A DNA stretch of 39,128 nucleotides from Rhizobium sp. BK376 (GCF_004341625.1 NZ_SLZG01000035.1:1-39128); one strand, 5' to 3'. Positions 7,944 through 16,372 are shown, numbered from the stretch's first letter. Numbers and translations are program-made. The notes: generated by a model not told the origin, from the sequence alone.

Positions 7944-8703
7944 CTAACCGATGTCGCGCTCCAAGTCGATTTCGATCATGACGGGGGCGTGATCGCTTGT
8001 GTGCTCCTAGCTTCGAGGTTCCCTACGGACGCTGGCGGACTTGAGCCAGCCCACTACAGCCGGACTAAGCAGGAAATGGTCGATCCTCAGTCCTGCCTCG
8101 CGCTCGAATGAATTTCGCCAATATTTCCAGAAGGTATAAATGCGTTCCTCCGGATGAAGATGGCGGACGGCGTCCGTCCACCCCTGCGCCACGAGGTCGG
8201 CGTAGGCCTTGCGGACTTCCGGCCGAAACGGCGCGCCGTCACGCCAGCGTTCGGGCTTGTCGACGTCGACGTCCGCATGACATTGAAGTCGCCGACCAGC
8301 AAGGCAGGGACCTTCAAGTCGAGCAACTCGGCCGCATAGGCATGCAGACGTCGAAACCAGCGGAGCTTGTAGACAAACTTCGGCCCCGGCGCGGGATTTC
8401 CGTTCGGCAGATAGAGACAGCCGATCAACAGGCCATTGACCGCGGACTCGATGTAGCGGCTATGACTGTCGTCGGGATCGCCGGGGGAGGATCGGTGCGG
8501 ATCCCTTCGACGCCGTTCCACGACTTCTGGCCCTGCCAGATCGCCCCGTAGCCCGCCCGCTCGATCTCCTTTCGCGGGAAGTTCGCATCCTCCGTCTTCA
8601 GTTCCTGCAGGCAGACGACATCCGGCACGTCTTCCTTCGGCCAGCGAAGCAGAACGTTCAGTCGCCCGTTGATGCCGTTGACGTTGTAGCTGGCGATCCT
8701 CAT
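7944..8703 (-). pseudogene. xthA: Exodeoxyribonuclease III gene, broken by frameshifts and a nonsense codon
   Basis: Three successive frames rebuild one exonuclease III/AP endonuclease. Frame one (from the ATG at 8703) gives MRIASYNVNGINGRLNVLLR and DVVCLQELKT with the metal-binding Glu, to GQKSWNGV. The frame changes near 8500-8530. The second frame gives GDPDDSHSRYIESAVNGLL, CLYLPNGNPAPGPKF and VGDFNVM. It changes again near 8265-8282. The third gives GWTDAVRHLHPEERIYTFW and GLRIDHFLLSP, then a TAG at 8007-8009 and EHTSDHAPVMIEID to a final stop at 7944. The TAG sits where homologues have Trp. Some residues also seem missing at the first shift. A functional AP endonuclease cannot be made from this copy. 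Confidence 0.85.
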
Positions 8704-8777
8704 GAGGTTCTCGCATGACGAAAAGGCCCCGCTGAAGGCGAGGCCATGTTGTTCGGCGATCGGCGAAGCGGCATGTC

Positions 8778-9483
8778 CTAGCGGCCGCGTTGGAAACTCT
8801 GCTCCTGACGCATGCTGTCCATGTCCTGGCTTTGCTTGGCCTCACGGGTGGCGGGATCCGCTTCGTCCTCGACCGTTCGCTGATGTCCGGTCGGAAGGAC
8901 ATCGTCGCGCAGCTCGTCATCGATCGGGAAGGAGTCGCGGGTAGCGGCCTCCGCTTCGAAGGCATCTTCCTGGAGCTTGGCGGCCTGTGCGCTGCGATCG
9001 TGGTCTTCGAATTCCCGCTCCTGGATCGAGGGGCCATATGCCCTCGTCGAAAGGGCGTCGGTGGTCGTCGGCGCGTTCCAGCCGTCGCTGCGCCATTGTT
9101 CCGCGCGTTCGTCCATGTCGATTGCACCGTGCTCGTCGAGGATGTCATGGGCGATCTCATAGGTCGCGTCATCGACTGTGGCTGAAACAAGGAACCCGCC
9201 GCGGCGCAGTCCTTCGGCGTAGACTGCGCGATCCTCGGCGGTAAACAGCCAGTCCTTTGGCTACGAGTCCGACGACGAAAAGGCCGAGGTCAGCAGTGAC
9301 GATCGGGTTGGCTTCTGGGCGCGGCATCAAGCGAACTTGGCTCACCCCAGCTTCCGTCAGGCGATCGATCGCCTGCTCCGCATCACCGCGAGAGTCGAAG
9401 AAGGCGGTCAGCGTGCTCCCGGCACGGCCGCCCGAATAGGCAGGAGCACTTTCATTGTAGAGATTGGTCATCGGATCCTGCAT
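8778..9483 (-). pseudogene. YflT-like general stress protein, frameshifted
   Basis: From the ATG at 9483 the protein reads MQDPMTNLYNESAPAYSGGR, then LTAFFDSRGDAEQAIDRLTE and RLMPRPEANPIVTADLGLF. Around 9258-9272 the frame is lost. The continuation lies in another frame: KDWLFTAEDRAVYAEGLRRG, FLVSATVDDATYEIAHDILD, then DERAEQWRSDGWN and a polar tail to 8778. Both halves align with the intact paralogue at 5304-5912 (domain opening, then YAEGIRRGGSVITA). An in-frame TAG just before KDWLF in the second frame excludes simple read-in from further upstream. An EcfG-type promoter (9502-9527, minus) precedes it. The ATG at 9116 could still permit a short C-terminal product. Confidence 0.72.
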
Positions 9484-9501
9484 CGTTCTTCCGCGCTGCC
9501 G

Positions 9502-9527
9502 AACGAGCGTCCAAAGGAAATTGTTCC
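9502..9527 (-). promoter_or_regulatory. EcfG-type promoter of the frameshifted YflT-like gene
   Basis: On the minus strand GGAAC (9527-9523), 17 bases, CGTT (9505-9502). The predicted transcript leader is very short (start codon at 9483). It is divergent from the promoter at 9540. Confidence 0.55.
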
Positions 9528-9539
9528 GCAGCTTCACGG

Positions 9540-9564
9540 GGAACTGTTCAGTCGATCTGCCGTT
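9540..9564 (+). promoter_or_regulatory. EcfG-type promoter of the 9587 gene
   Basis: GGAAC at 9540-9544, 17 bases, GTT at 9562-9564 (cGTT after 16 bases): a consensus match 23 bases before the ATG at 9587. Confidence 0.68.
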
Positions 9565-9586
9565 TGCTTCATAAATGGAGGAAGCG

Positions 9587-10051
9587 ATGTCCAATGTATC
9601 GAAAGCCGGGACCGGCGATGTCAACAATGGCACCAGTCCAAACACATTCGGACGCTCTGTTGAGAGCAGAGCGCAAATTTTGGATGCTCAAACGGTCGGC
9701 TCGACCAACTCCCTTGGCGAGCCTCTGTCAGTCTTTCGGCTCGAACCGATCGCGGCAGTCGACGATCCGAGGTGGCAGAACGCCCCGAACCACGGCGTGG
9801 TCCTCGTGGCGGCGCGAACATCAGGAGACGCCCGCATCGTCGCTGCGAGCCGCGAACTGGACTTCATGGAAATCAATGCTGCTCCAGCCGATGACGTTAC
9901 CACAGCGAATGCAAGCGCGTTCCGGGACGACAGGCTCTACACCGTGATCGAGATCGAGCGCGGTAGACGAGATCTCGAACGCGGCCTTCTCGAAGGCGAT
10001 ATCTCGGCAGCCACGATCAGGCCGGTGCAGTCCAACAAGACTGCCCAATAG
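9587..10051 (+). CDS. Hypothetical protein, 154 aa, EcfG-promoter-associated
   Basis: GGAGGAAGCG before the ATG at 9587 fixes the start. The 154-residue soluble product has a polar N-terminal 45 residues, then FRLEPIAAVDDPRWQNAPNH, GVVLVAARTSGDARIVAASR and a C-terminal YTVIEIERGRRDLERGLLEG. No membrane helix, signal peptide or known catalytic motif is visible, and I do not recognise a family. The middle segment (VAARTSGDARIVAASRELDF) alternates like a small alpha/beta domain. Control by the promoter at 9540 places it in the stress island; the function is unknown. Confidence 0.65.
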   Translation: MSNVSKAGTGDVNNGTSPNTFGRSVESRAQILDAQTVGSTNSLGEPLSVFRLEPIAAVDDPRWQNAPNHGVVLVAARTSGDARIVAASRELDFMEINAAPADDVTTANASAFRDDRLYTVIEIERGRRDLERGLLEGDISAATIRPVQSNKTAQ

Positions 10052-10063
10052 TTCGCTGCCGTT

Positions 10064-10088
10064 GGAACTGTGTGGTTCGCGGGAAGTT
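10064..10088 (+). promoter_or_regulatory. EcfG-type promoter of the DUF2171 gene
   Basis: GGAAC at 10064-10068, 17 bases, GTT at 10086-10088. It lies 33 bases before the ATG at 10121. Confidence 0.62.
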
Positions 10089-10120
10089 ATGGATCTGTTC
10101 CCACAATGAGGAAGACGACA

Positions 10121-10354
10121 ATGATCAATTCCGACGAGATCCGCGAACATATGGAAGTCCGGGCCGCTGATGGCCGGCATGTCGGCACAGTCGACCACAT
10201 GGATGGCACGTCCCGCATCAAACTCACCAGAACAGATTCCGAGGACGGCAAACACCACCTGATACCACTCGACTGGGTCGACCATGTCGACGCCCATGTC
10301 CACCTGTCGAAGAACGCGGACGAAGTCCGCAGCCAGTGGTTCGCGGTGAATTGA
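10121..10354 (+). CDS. DUF2171 (PRC-barrel-like) protein
   Basis: The 77-residue protein starts MINSDEIREHMEVRAADGRH and continues VGTVDHMDGTSRIKLTRTDS, HHLIPLDWVDHVDAHVHLSK. The pattern of a short helix, VG-x-VD strand and LIPLDWV is that of the DUF2171 family, small beta-barrel proteins related to PRC domains. GAGGAAGACGACA upstream supports the ATG at 10121. It is monocistronic: an EcfG-type promoter precedes it and a GC-rich hairpin follows. Proteins of this type are often stress-induced in rhizobia; no biochemical role is known to me. Confidence 0.78.
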   Translation: MINSDEIREHMEVRAADGRHVGTVDHMDGTSRIKLTRTDSEDGKHHLIPLDWVDHVDAHVHLSKNADEVRSQWFAVN

Positions 10355-10361
10355 CCGCTTC

Positions 10362-10381
10362 GGCGCCGCGATAGCGGCGCC
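10362..10381 (+). terminator. Perfect GC-rich hairpin after the DUF2171 gene
   Basis: GGCGCCGC (10362-10369), loop GATA, GCGGCGCC (10374-10381). A perfect 8-bp stem seven bases after the stop codon. There is no T-tract, so termination may be weak or Rho-assisted. Confidence 0.5.
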
Positions 10382-10469
10382 ATCTCGGCCTGCGCTCCCC
10401 CATGCGATTGCTCATGCGCGAGCCGCGCGGGACATCCCCCCAATAAGCCAGAAAGCCACGGAGGCCCTC

Positions 10470-11003
10470 ATGGACTTTTTCGTGAATGGCGAGGCAGCGA
10501 CTGTCTCCGCCGATATCCGAACCTCCCTTCTTGATCTGCTCCGGAATCATCTCGGTCTGACCGGAACGAAGAAAGGCTGCGATCAGGGCGCATGCGGCGC
10601 CTGCACTGTGCTGGTGGATGGTGAGCGCATCAATTCCTGCCTGGCGCTGGCGGCCCAGTATCAGGGCCGCAACATTATCACGGTCGAAGGCCTTGCCGCG
10701 AACGGCAACCTCCATCCGCTTCAGGAAGCATTTGTCGAGCATGACGGCTTCCAGTGCGGCTACTGCACGCCGGGCCAGCTCTGCTCCGCCATCGGGATGT
10801 TGGACGAAGCCCAGCGCAATATTCCAAGCGTGGTCACCAGGGATCTGACGACAGCGAGCATTACGCTTGATGAAACGGAGTTGCGCGAACGCATGAGCGG
10901 CAATCTGTGTCGCTGCGGCGCCTATAACGGCATCATCGAGGCGATCTCCGAGGTGCTGATCGAGCAACCCGCCGAGTCGAAAAAGAGGAGGGCCAGCGCA
11001 TGA
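10470..11003 (+). CDS. Aldehyde oxidoreductase, 2Fe-2S subunit (PaoA-like)
   Basis: This is the small iron-sulfur subunit of a xanthine-oxidase-family molybdoenzyme, 177 residues. The plant-type ferredoxin cluster is bound by Cys37, Cys42, Cys45 and Cys57 (GCDQGACGACTVLVDG), the second cluster by Cys96, Cys99, Cys147 and Cys149 (FQCGYCTPGQL; NLCRCGAYNG). Together they pass electrons from the molybdenum site to FAD. It lacks the N-terminal Tat signal that E. coli PaoA carries, so a cytoplasmic enzyme is expected. The ATG at 10470 follows GGAGG. The stop overlaps the next start (ATGA), and the three subunits are clearly one operon. An extra loop near residue 120 (IPSVVTRDLTTASITLDETE) matches the longer PaoA-type subunits. 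Confidence 0.88.
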   Translation: MDFFVNGEAATVSADIRTSLLDLLRNHLGLTGTKKGCDQGACGACTVLVDGERINSCLALAAQYQGRNIITVEGLAANGNLHPLQEAFVEHDGFQCGYCTPGQLCSAIGMLDEAQRNIPSVVTRDLTTASITLDETELRERMSGNLCRCGAYNGIIEAISEVLIEQPAESKKRRASA

Positions 11004-12001
11004 ACCCTTTCACCTTTGAACAGGCGGCCGATGCCTCGGCCGCTATCCGGCTGGCGAATGGCGCGGCTGCCGCGAGATATCTCGGCGGTGGCACCAATCT
11101 TGTCGATCTCATGCGCGAGACCGTCGAACAGCCGGACATGCTCATCGACGTCACCCATCTGCCGGGCGATATCGAGCCACGCGACGACGGTAGCCTCCTC
11201 GTCGGAGCGGCGGCAAAGAACACCGCGCTTGCCGCCCACCCCGATGTGCGCTCCACGTTTCCTTTGCTGACGCGGGCGATTCTCGCCGGCGCCAGCGCGC
11301 AGATCCGCAATATGGCGACAATAGGCGGCAATATCCTGCAGCGCACTCGCTGCCGCTACTTCTATGACAATGCCGCGCACTGCAACAAGCGGCAGCAGGG
11401 TGCTGGCTGCGACGCCCAGGAAGGCTTCAACCGCTATCATGCGATCCTCGGCGCGTCGCCCGCCTGTATCGCGACCCACCCGTCCGACATGTGCGTGGCG
11501 CTTGCCGCCCTCGATGCGAAGATCCACCTCGAAGGTGCTGCAGACGGACCAGCAAACCAACGCATCCTGCCGCTTCTCGATCTCCATCGCCTCCCGGGCG
11601 ATCGCCCCGACGTCGAAACCGAACTGCTACCGAACGAGTTGATCACCGCGATCGAAATTCCACCGCTCGCCTTCGCGCGCCGTTCGACCTATCGCAAGGT
11701 TCGGGATCGTGCGAGCTATGCCTTCGCCCTGGTTTCCGTCGCTGCCGCTCTCGATATCGATGAGAATGGTTTGGTGCGCGACGCGCGGCTGGCGCTGGGC
11801 GGCGTCGCCCAAAAGCCTTGGCGGGCGTTGAAGGCCGAAGAGGCGCTGAGAGGCCAGTTGGCTGGACCGGAAAGCTTCCGTGCAGCGGCAGAAGCCGAAC
11901 TTGCCTCCGCCGTCGGCCTTCGCGACAACAAGTTCAAGATCGAGCTGGCAAAACGGACGATCGTCGCCGTTCTCAACGAGTTGAAAGGAGAGGGCGAATG
12001 A
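11000..12001 (+). CDS. Aldehyde oxidoreductase, FAD subunit with extra Fe-S site (PaoB-like)
   Basis: The 333-residue subunit has the CoxM/FAD-binding fold: RYLGGGTNLVDLMRE (27-40) and the IRNMATIGGNIL flavin loop (102-113). After this loop Cys118, Cys128, Cys137 and Cys156 (QRTRCRYFYD, HCNKRQQGAGC, SPACIATHPSD) form the insertion that binds a [4Fe-4S] cluster in E. coli PaoB and in 4-hydroxybenzoyl-CoA reductase-like proteins. The length and CNKR-GAGC pattern favour the PaoB type. It accepts electrons from the 2Fe-2S subunit and hands them to a soluble acceptor. The start overlaps the upstream stop by four bases, as does its own stop with the next gene, so expression is translationally coupled. 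Confidence 0.87.
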   Translation: MNPFTFEQAADASAAIRLANGAAAARYLGGGTNLVDLMRETVEQPDMLIDVTHLPGDIEPRDDGSLLVGAAAKNTALAAHPDVRSTFPLLTRAILAGASAQIRNMATIGGNILQRTRCRYFYDNAAHCNKRQQGAGCDAQEGFNRYHAILGASPACIATHPSDMCVALAALDAKIHLEGAADGPANQRILPLLDLHRLPGDRPDVETELLPNELITAIEIPPLAFARRSTYRKVRDRASYAFALVSVAAALDIDENGLVRDARLALGGVAQKPWRALKAEEALRGQLAGPESFRAAAEAELASAVGLRDNKFKIELAKRTIVAVLNELKGEGE

Positions 12002-14283
12002 GTGTGCAACCCGAGCCCCGCAAACCGACATCTGGCCGCTGGCAGCCGGCGATCACCCCCGATCCGCTGCTGCGCAAGCATGGCGCGCTCGGCAAGCCGG
12101 TCTCCCGTGTCGACGGGCAACTCAAGGTGCAGGGCAAGGCGCGCTTCGCCGCGGAGTTTCCCTACAAGAATATCTGCTATGCCGCACTCGTCTTCAGCAC
12201 GATCGCGCGGGGTCGCATCATGAGACTTGAGACGGGCGCGGCTGAAAGGGCGTCCGGTGTTACGCTCGTCATGACCTACCACAATGCTCCGCGCATGAAG
12301 GCGCCGTCGCTGATGATGTCCTCGCCGACGGCAGCGGGCGCCAGCGACCTTCCCGTCATGCAGAATGATGAAATCCATTGGAACGGTCAGCCGGTGGCTC
12401 TCGTCCTCGGAGAAACCCAGGAACAGGCCGACTATGCCGCCTCGCTGATTAAGGTCGAATATGCGACGCTGCCTGCCGTGACGATCTTCGAGGAGGCCAA
12501 GAAGATGCCGCGGCAGCTCGAAACGCTACTCGGTCAGCCGCCGATCCTTGAAATCGGCGATGCGGAAGCAGCCTTGAAGGCATCCGAGGTGAAGATCGAC
12601 CAAATCTACGGTACGCCCCGGCACAATCACAATGCGATCGAACTGCACGGCGCGACCGTTGCCTGGGACGGTGACGCGCTCCGGGTTCACGACGCCACGC
12701 AGATGATCGACCTGACAACGGGGCAGCTCGCCGATATTTTCGGTATCGACGAAAAAAATGTGCACCTGACGTCGCCCTATGTCGGTGGCGGCTTTGGCGG
12801 CAAGTGTCTTTGGGATCACCAGATCCTTGCCTGCGCCGCGGCCAAGCTCGCAAAACGACCAGTCCGCATCATGCTATCGCGCGAGGGCGTCTTCCGGGTC
12901 GTAGGCGGGCGGACGGTCACCGAGCAGCGCGTCGCGCTCGGTGCAAAGGCCGACGGCAGGCTCGATGCGCTGATCCACTCCGGCATCGTGGCGATGACGT
13001 TGCACAATTCCTGCCCGGAGCAGTTCACCTTTCCCGCCCGCCATCTCTACACGGCGAAGACCTTCCGCCTCGCGCAGGAGGTCGCAGATATGGACATGCT
13101 GGCGAACACCTTTATGCGGGCGCCTGGCGAATCCGTCGGTACATTCGCGCTGGAAAGTGCGGTCGACGAACTCGCCGACAAGCTCGGCATTGATCCGATC
13201 GATCTGCGCCGCCGCATCGAGCCGGAGAAGGATCCGACCAGCGGTAAGCCGTTTTCCTCCCGCCATCTGATGGAAGCCTATGAGAGGGGCGCGGAAAAAT
13301 TCGGCTGGAATAGGCGAAGCCGGACGCCGCGGGCGCGGCGCGAAGGCGAATGGCTGATGGGCATGGGCTGCGCCACGGCGACCTATCCCTATCACCGCTT
13401 CCCCGGTGGTGCGGCCCGCATCCGGCTGACATCGGACGGCAGGGTCACGGTCTCGACGGCGGTGCATGACATGGGAATGGGAACCGCGACGGCACAGGCG
13501 CAGCATATCGCCGCCCGTCTCGGGGTGCCGATCGGGCACGTCGCATTCGAATATGGCGACAGCACCTTGCCGCGCGGCGTGATTGCCGGCGGCTCGACGC
13601 AGACAGCTTCAATCGGCGGCGCGATCATTGCGGCAACGGAGGTCTTCATCGAGGAACTCATCAAGCTCGCGGGCAATGCTTCGCCGCTCGCCGGCCTTTC
13701 GCTTGCCGATGTCGAGCCGCGCGACGAAGGCATCGGCCACCGCGACGATCCCGCGCGCTTCGAGACCTACAGGTCGATCCTGCAGCGATCCGGTCGTGAT
13801 GAACTTTGCTGCGTCGGCGAAGCGCCGCCGCCCGCCGAGATGGAGGCCTTCTCCATGCATTCCTACGGAGCGCAGTTCTGCGAGGTGCGCGTTAGCGAGA
13901 TCACCGGCGAGACGCGTGTATCGCGCTTCCTCGGCTCCTTCGATGCCGGCCATATCGTCAATGCCAAGACGGCAACGAGCCAGTTCAAGGGCGGCATCAT
14001 CATGGGTATCGGGCTGGCGCTGACGGAGGAGACGAACTTCGATGAGCGGTCCGGCCGCATCGTCAACGCCTCGCTCGCCGACTATCACGTGCCGGTGCAG
14101 ATGGATGTCCCCAATATCGATATCCTCTACACCGATGCCCCCGATCCGCAGGCGCCGATGGGCGCGCGCGGCATCGGCGAAATCGGCATAACGGGCGTGG
14201 CGGCCGCGGTCGCCAACGCGGTCTACAACGCGACCGGCAGGCGCATCCGCGACCTGCCCATCACCCTCGACAAGCTGTTGTGA
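11998..14283 (+). CDS. Aldehyde oxidoreductase, molybdenum-binding subunit (PaoC-like)
   Basis: The 761-residue catalytic subunit binds the molybdopterin cofactor. Visible landmarks are VGGGFGGK (about residues 262-269), the FMRAPGE segment, the GMGTATAQAQ loop, and the catalytic Glu728 in GARGIGEIGITG, the base common to the xanthine oxidase family. The enzyme is expected to oxidise aldehydes to carboxylic acids; aromatic aldehydes are the usual PaoABC substrates, but specificity cannot be read here. The ATG at 11998 follows GGAGAGGGCGA and overlaps the previous stop; the long in-frame extension back to 11818 is ignored. No XdhC/PaoD-type cofactor-insertion chaperone gene is next to it, so that factor must be supplied elsewhere. 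Confidence 0.88.
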   Translation: MSVQPEPRKPTSGRWQPAITPDPLLRKHGALGKPVSRVDGQLKVQGKARFAAEFPYKNICYAALVFSTIARGRIMRLETGAAERASGVTLVMTYHNAPRMKAPSLMMSSPTAAGASDLPVMQNDEIHWNGQPVALVLGETQEQADYAASLIKVEYATLPAVTIFEEAKKMPRQLETLLGQPPILEIGDAEAALKASEVKIDQIYGTPRHNHNAIELHGATVAWDGDALRVHDATQMIDLTTGQLADIFGIDEKNVHLTSPYVGGGFGGKCLWDHQILACAAAKLAKRPVRIMLSREGVFRVVGGRTVTEQRVALGAKADGRLDALIHSGIVAMTLHNSCPEQFTFPARHLYTAKTFRLAQEVADMDMLANTFMRAPGESVGTFALESAVDELADKLGIDPIDLRRRIEPEKDPTSGKPFSSRHLMEAYERGAEKFGWNRRSRTPRARREGEWLMGMGCATATYPYHRFPGGAARIRLTSDGRVTVSTAVHDMGMGTATAQAQHIAARLGVPIGHVAFEYGDSTLPRGVIAGGSTQTASIGGAIIAATEVFIEELIKLAGNASPLAGLSLADVEPRDEGIGHRDDPARFETYRSILQRSGRDELCCVGEAPPPAEMEAFSMHSYGAQFCEVRVSEITGETRVSRFLGSFDAGHIVNAKTATSQFKGGIIMGIGLALTEETNFDERSGRIVNASLADYHVPVQMDVPNIDILYTDAPDPQAPMGARGIGEIGITGVAAAVANAVYNATGRRIRDLPITLDKLL

Positions 14284-14336
14284 ACACAAGAGCACGCGTC
14301 TTTGGGCGCGCTGTGGAACCGAATAGGAGACCTGTC

Positions 14337-14819
14337 ATGGCCAAGACGGAAGATGATGTCGGAAAAGTATGGGATCTTGCGGAGCGCATCGGCTTCTGCA
14401 TGCTGTCGACCGCAACGGGCAGGGACATCCGCGCCCGTCCGATGGCGGCCTATGTCGAAAGACTGGAGAATGCGTTCTATTTTCTGACCGACGCATCGAG
14501 CCACAAGGACGACGAGGTGGAGCGCAACCCCAGCGTCTGCCTCGCCTTTGCAGACAGTCGCGGTCAGAAATACGTGTCGATTTCGGGAACCGCCGAGATC
14601 GAAAACGATCGCGAGAAGATCCACGAGCTCTGGGCGACCCCGGCCAGGGCCTGGTGGGAAAGCGCCGACGATTCCTCCATTCGCATCCTGAAGGTGACGC
14701 CGTCCTTCGCGGAATACTGGGACAGTCCCGGTACCGTCGTCAGCTACATCAAGATGGCCGCGGCTGCGCTGACGAATGCTCGGCCAGACATGGGCGATAC
14801 CGCCAAGGTGAGCATGTAG
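14337..14819 (+). CDS. Pyridoxamine-phosphate-oxidase-like general stress protein
   Basis: The 160-residue protein has the split-barrel flavin-binding fold: a helix (VGKVWDLAERIGFCMLSTAT), RARPMAAYVERLENAFYFLT, DEVERNPSVCLAFAD and KYVSISGTAEIENDREKIHE, then a Trp-rich ELWATPARAWW. This is the general stress protein 26-like branch of the PNPOx superfamily, which binds FMN or F420 rather than making pyridoxal phosphate. AGGAGA precedes the ATG at 14337. It lies 53 bases after the Moco subunit on the same strand and 15 bases before the DUF2934 gene, so co-transcription with the aldehyde oxidoreductase is likely. Confidence 0.82.
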   Translation: MAKTEDDVGKVWDLAERIGFCMLSTATGRDIRARPMAAYVERLENAFYFLTDASSHKDDEVERNPSVCLAFADSRGQKYVSISGTAEIENDREKIHELWATPARAWWESADDSSIRILKVTPSFAEYWDSPGTVVSYIKMAAAALTNARPDMGDTAKVSM

Positions 14820-14834
14820 AAGGGGCGACAGACG

Positions 14835-15143
14835 ATGGGAACCGACCTGCAGGAGCGCATTCGGCACCGCGCTTACGAGATATGGGAAAGTGAGGGCCGA
14901 CCGGAGCGTCAGGACGTGCGTCACTGGCTTCAGGCATCGAAGGAACTCGGCAATTCAGCCGAGAGCGACGAGAACGGCGAGGACGACCGCGACCAGACCG
15001 CCTTGCTCCAAGGTGCCGGAGAAAGCGGCGATTTCGCAGCGAGAGGCGTTCGACCGCGATCGGCCGGGGATCCGGCCGAGGTCGAAATCACGACGGGTGA
15101 ACAGTCCGTGCGCCAGAGCGTCAGAAAGACCGAAGGCCCTTAG
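14835..15143 (+). CDS. DUF2934 protein
   Basis: The 102-residue protein opens with RIRHRAYEIWESEGRPERQD and RHWLQASKE, the DUF2934 signature (a short helix-turn-helix-like block around RAYExWExEGRP). After about residue 40 it is an acidic, low-complexity tail rich in Glu, Asp, Gly and Arg. It is the intact paralogue of the amber-interrupted gene at 7662-7886. The gene lies 15 bases behind the PNPOx-like stress gene, so it is probably in the same operon. Function is unknown; DUF2934 genes often sit among stress and desiccation genes in rhizobia. Confidence 0.75.
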   Translation: MGTDLQERIRHRAYEIWESEGRPERQDVRHWLQASKELGNSAESDENGEDDRDQTALLQGAGESGDFAARGVRPRSAGDPAEVEITTGEQSVRQSVRKTEGP

Positions 15144-15238
15144 AATCCGATTTCGCTCCGGCCCGCAAATAGCTCTTCGGGCGACCGCATCTTTTCGGTC
15201 GTCCGGACGTTCATTGAGAAATGAACGGAGGTTGCTGG

Positions 15239-16321
15239 ATGACGAAGCTTTCCGGTGGACTGGGCCTGTGGGGACCGCTGGCATTGGTATCGATCGCCAC
15301 GCTCGCATGGCTGGTCGCACTTTCAAGCGATCCGGATGGGCTGATGCAGCGTCCGCCCGGCGAGGGGAGACGCGATGATCCCCACGGTCGGTATGTCGCG
15401 GTTCCCGAACAGCTCCCGGCACAAGGCCTCCGCGACGTCGTTATGCGTGTCTGGAACGAGGTCTCTGATGACCGGGTGACGCTGATCGCGGCCGGCGTCA
15501 CCTTCTATTTGCTGCTGGCGCTCTTTCCGGCTCTTGCAGCGCTGGTGTCGCTTTACGCCCTCGTCGCCGATCCCCTGACCATTTCCGAACATCTGAGGGA
15601 TTTGGCGGCACTGCTCCCGCCGGGCGCGTTCGACCTCGTTGCCGATCAGATCCAGGCCCTCGCGCATCGCCAGCAAGGTGCGCTCAGCATTGCCTTCGGG
15701 GTCGGTCTCGCCGTCGCGCTCTGGAGCACGCACAATGGAGCCTTGGCCATCTTCGATGCGATGAACGTAGCCTACGAGGAGACTGAAAAGCGCGGTTTCG
15801 TGAAGCGCAATCTGATCGCGCTCGTATTCACCCTTTGCGCAATCGTGTCGGTTGGAATTCTGGTCGCGACCGCGGCGGTGCTCCCACTGATCTTCTCCTA
15901 TATTTGGCTCGATCGGTTTCAGGCGGATGCTGTCCTGATATCCAGGTGGCCTCTGCTTTTTATCTGCGCCTTCTGCGCTGTGATGGCGATTTATCGCTTC
16001 GCGCCGAGCCGCGAACCGCCTCGACTTCGATGGATGACCTGGGGCGCGGTGACGACCACGGTCGGCTGGTTCGCCATGTCGATCGCCTTCGCCATCTATC
16101 TTGATCGTTTCGCGAACTACAATGCCACATACGGGACGCTGGGGGCATTGATCGGACTTCTCATGTGGACCTGGCTCTCGGTGACGATCCTCATCGTCGG
16201 TGCTGAACTGAATGCAGAGTTGGAGCATCAGACTGAAATCGACACGACCACGGGCAAGCCTCTCCTGATGGGCAGCCGTGGCGCCTACATGGCCGATACG
16301 ATTGGGAAGGCAGCGGAGTAG
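15239..16321 (+). CDS. YihY/BrkB family inner-membrane protein
   Basis: The 360-residue protein belongs to the YihY (virulence factor BrkB) family, formerly and wrongly called ribonuclease BN. An N-terminal helix (about 10-30) and a short linker precede the conserved block RVTLIAAGVTFYLLLALFPA, the helix around FGVGLAVALWSTHNGALAIF, MNVAYEETEKRGFVKRN, and four further membrane segments ending WTWLSVTILIVGAELNAELE. About six to seven helices are expected; the transported or bound substrate is not known. GGAGG supports the ATG at 15239. It follows the DUF2934 gene by 95 bases. The decayed hipBA remnant abuts its 3' end from the other strand. Confidence 0.85.
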   Translation: MTKLSGGLGLWGPLALVSIATLAWLVALSSDPDGLMQRPPGEGRRDDPHGRYVAVPEQLPAQGLRDVVMRVWNEVSDDRVTLIAAGVTFYLLLALFPALAALVSLYALVADPLTISEHLRDLAALLPPGAFDLVADQIQALAHRQQGALSIAFGVGLAVALWSTHNGALAIFDAMNVAYEETEKRGFVKRNLIALVFTLCAIVSVGILVATAAVLPLIFSYIWLDRFQADAVLISRWPLLFICAFCAVMAIYRFAPSREPPRLRWMTWGAVTTTVGWFAMSIAFAIYLDRFANYNATYGTLGALIGLLMWTWLSVTILIVGAELNAELEHQTEIDTTTGKPLLMGSRGAYMADTIGKAAE

Positions 16322-16372
16322 CTCCTTCGATGCGGAAGTCTTCGAGTGGGAAGGCCTCGTAGTAGATTGAAG

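Noticed and set aside
8087..9190. 367-codon minus-strand open frame
   Set aside because: It joins an antisense or wrong-frame stretch to the second frame of the broken exonuclease III gene and is not a protein of its own.
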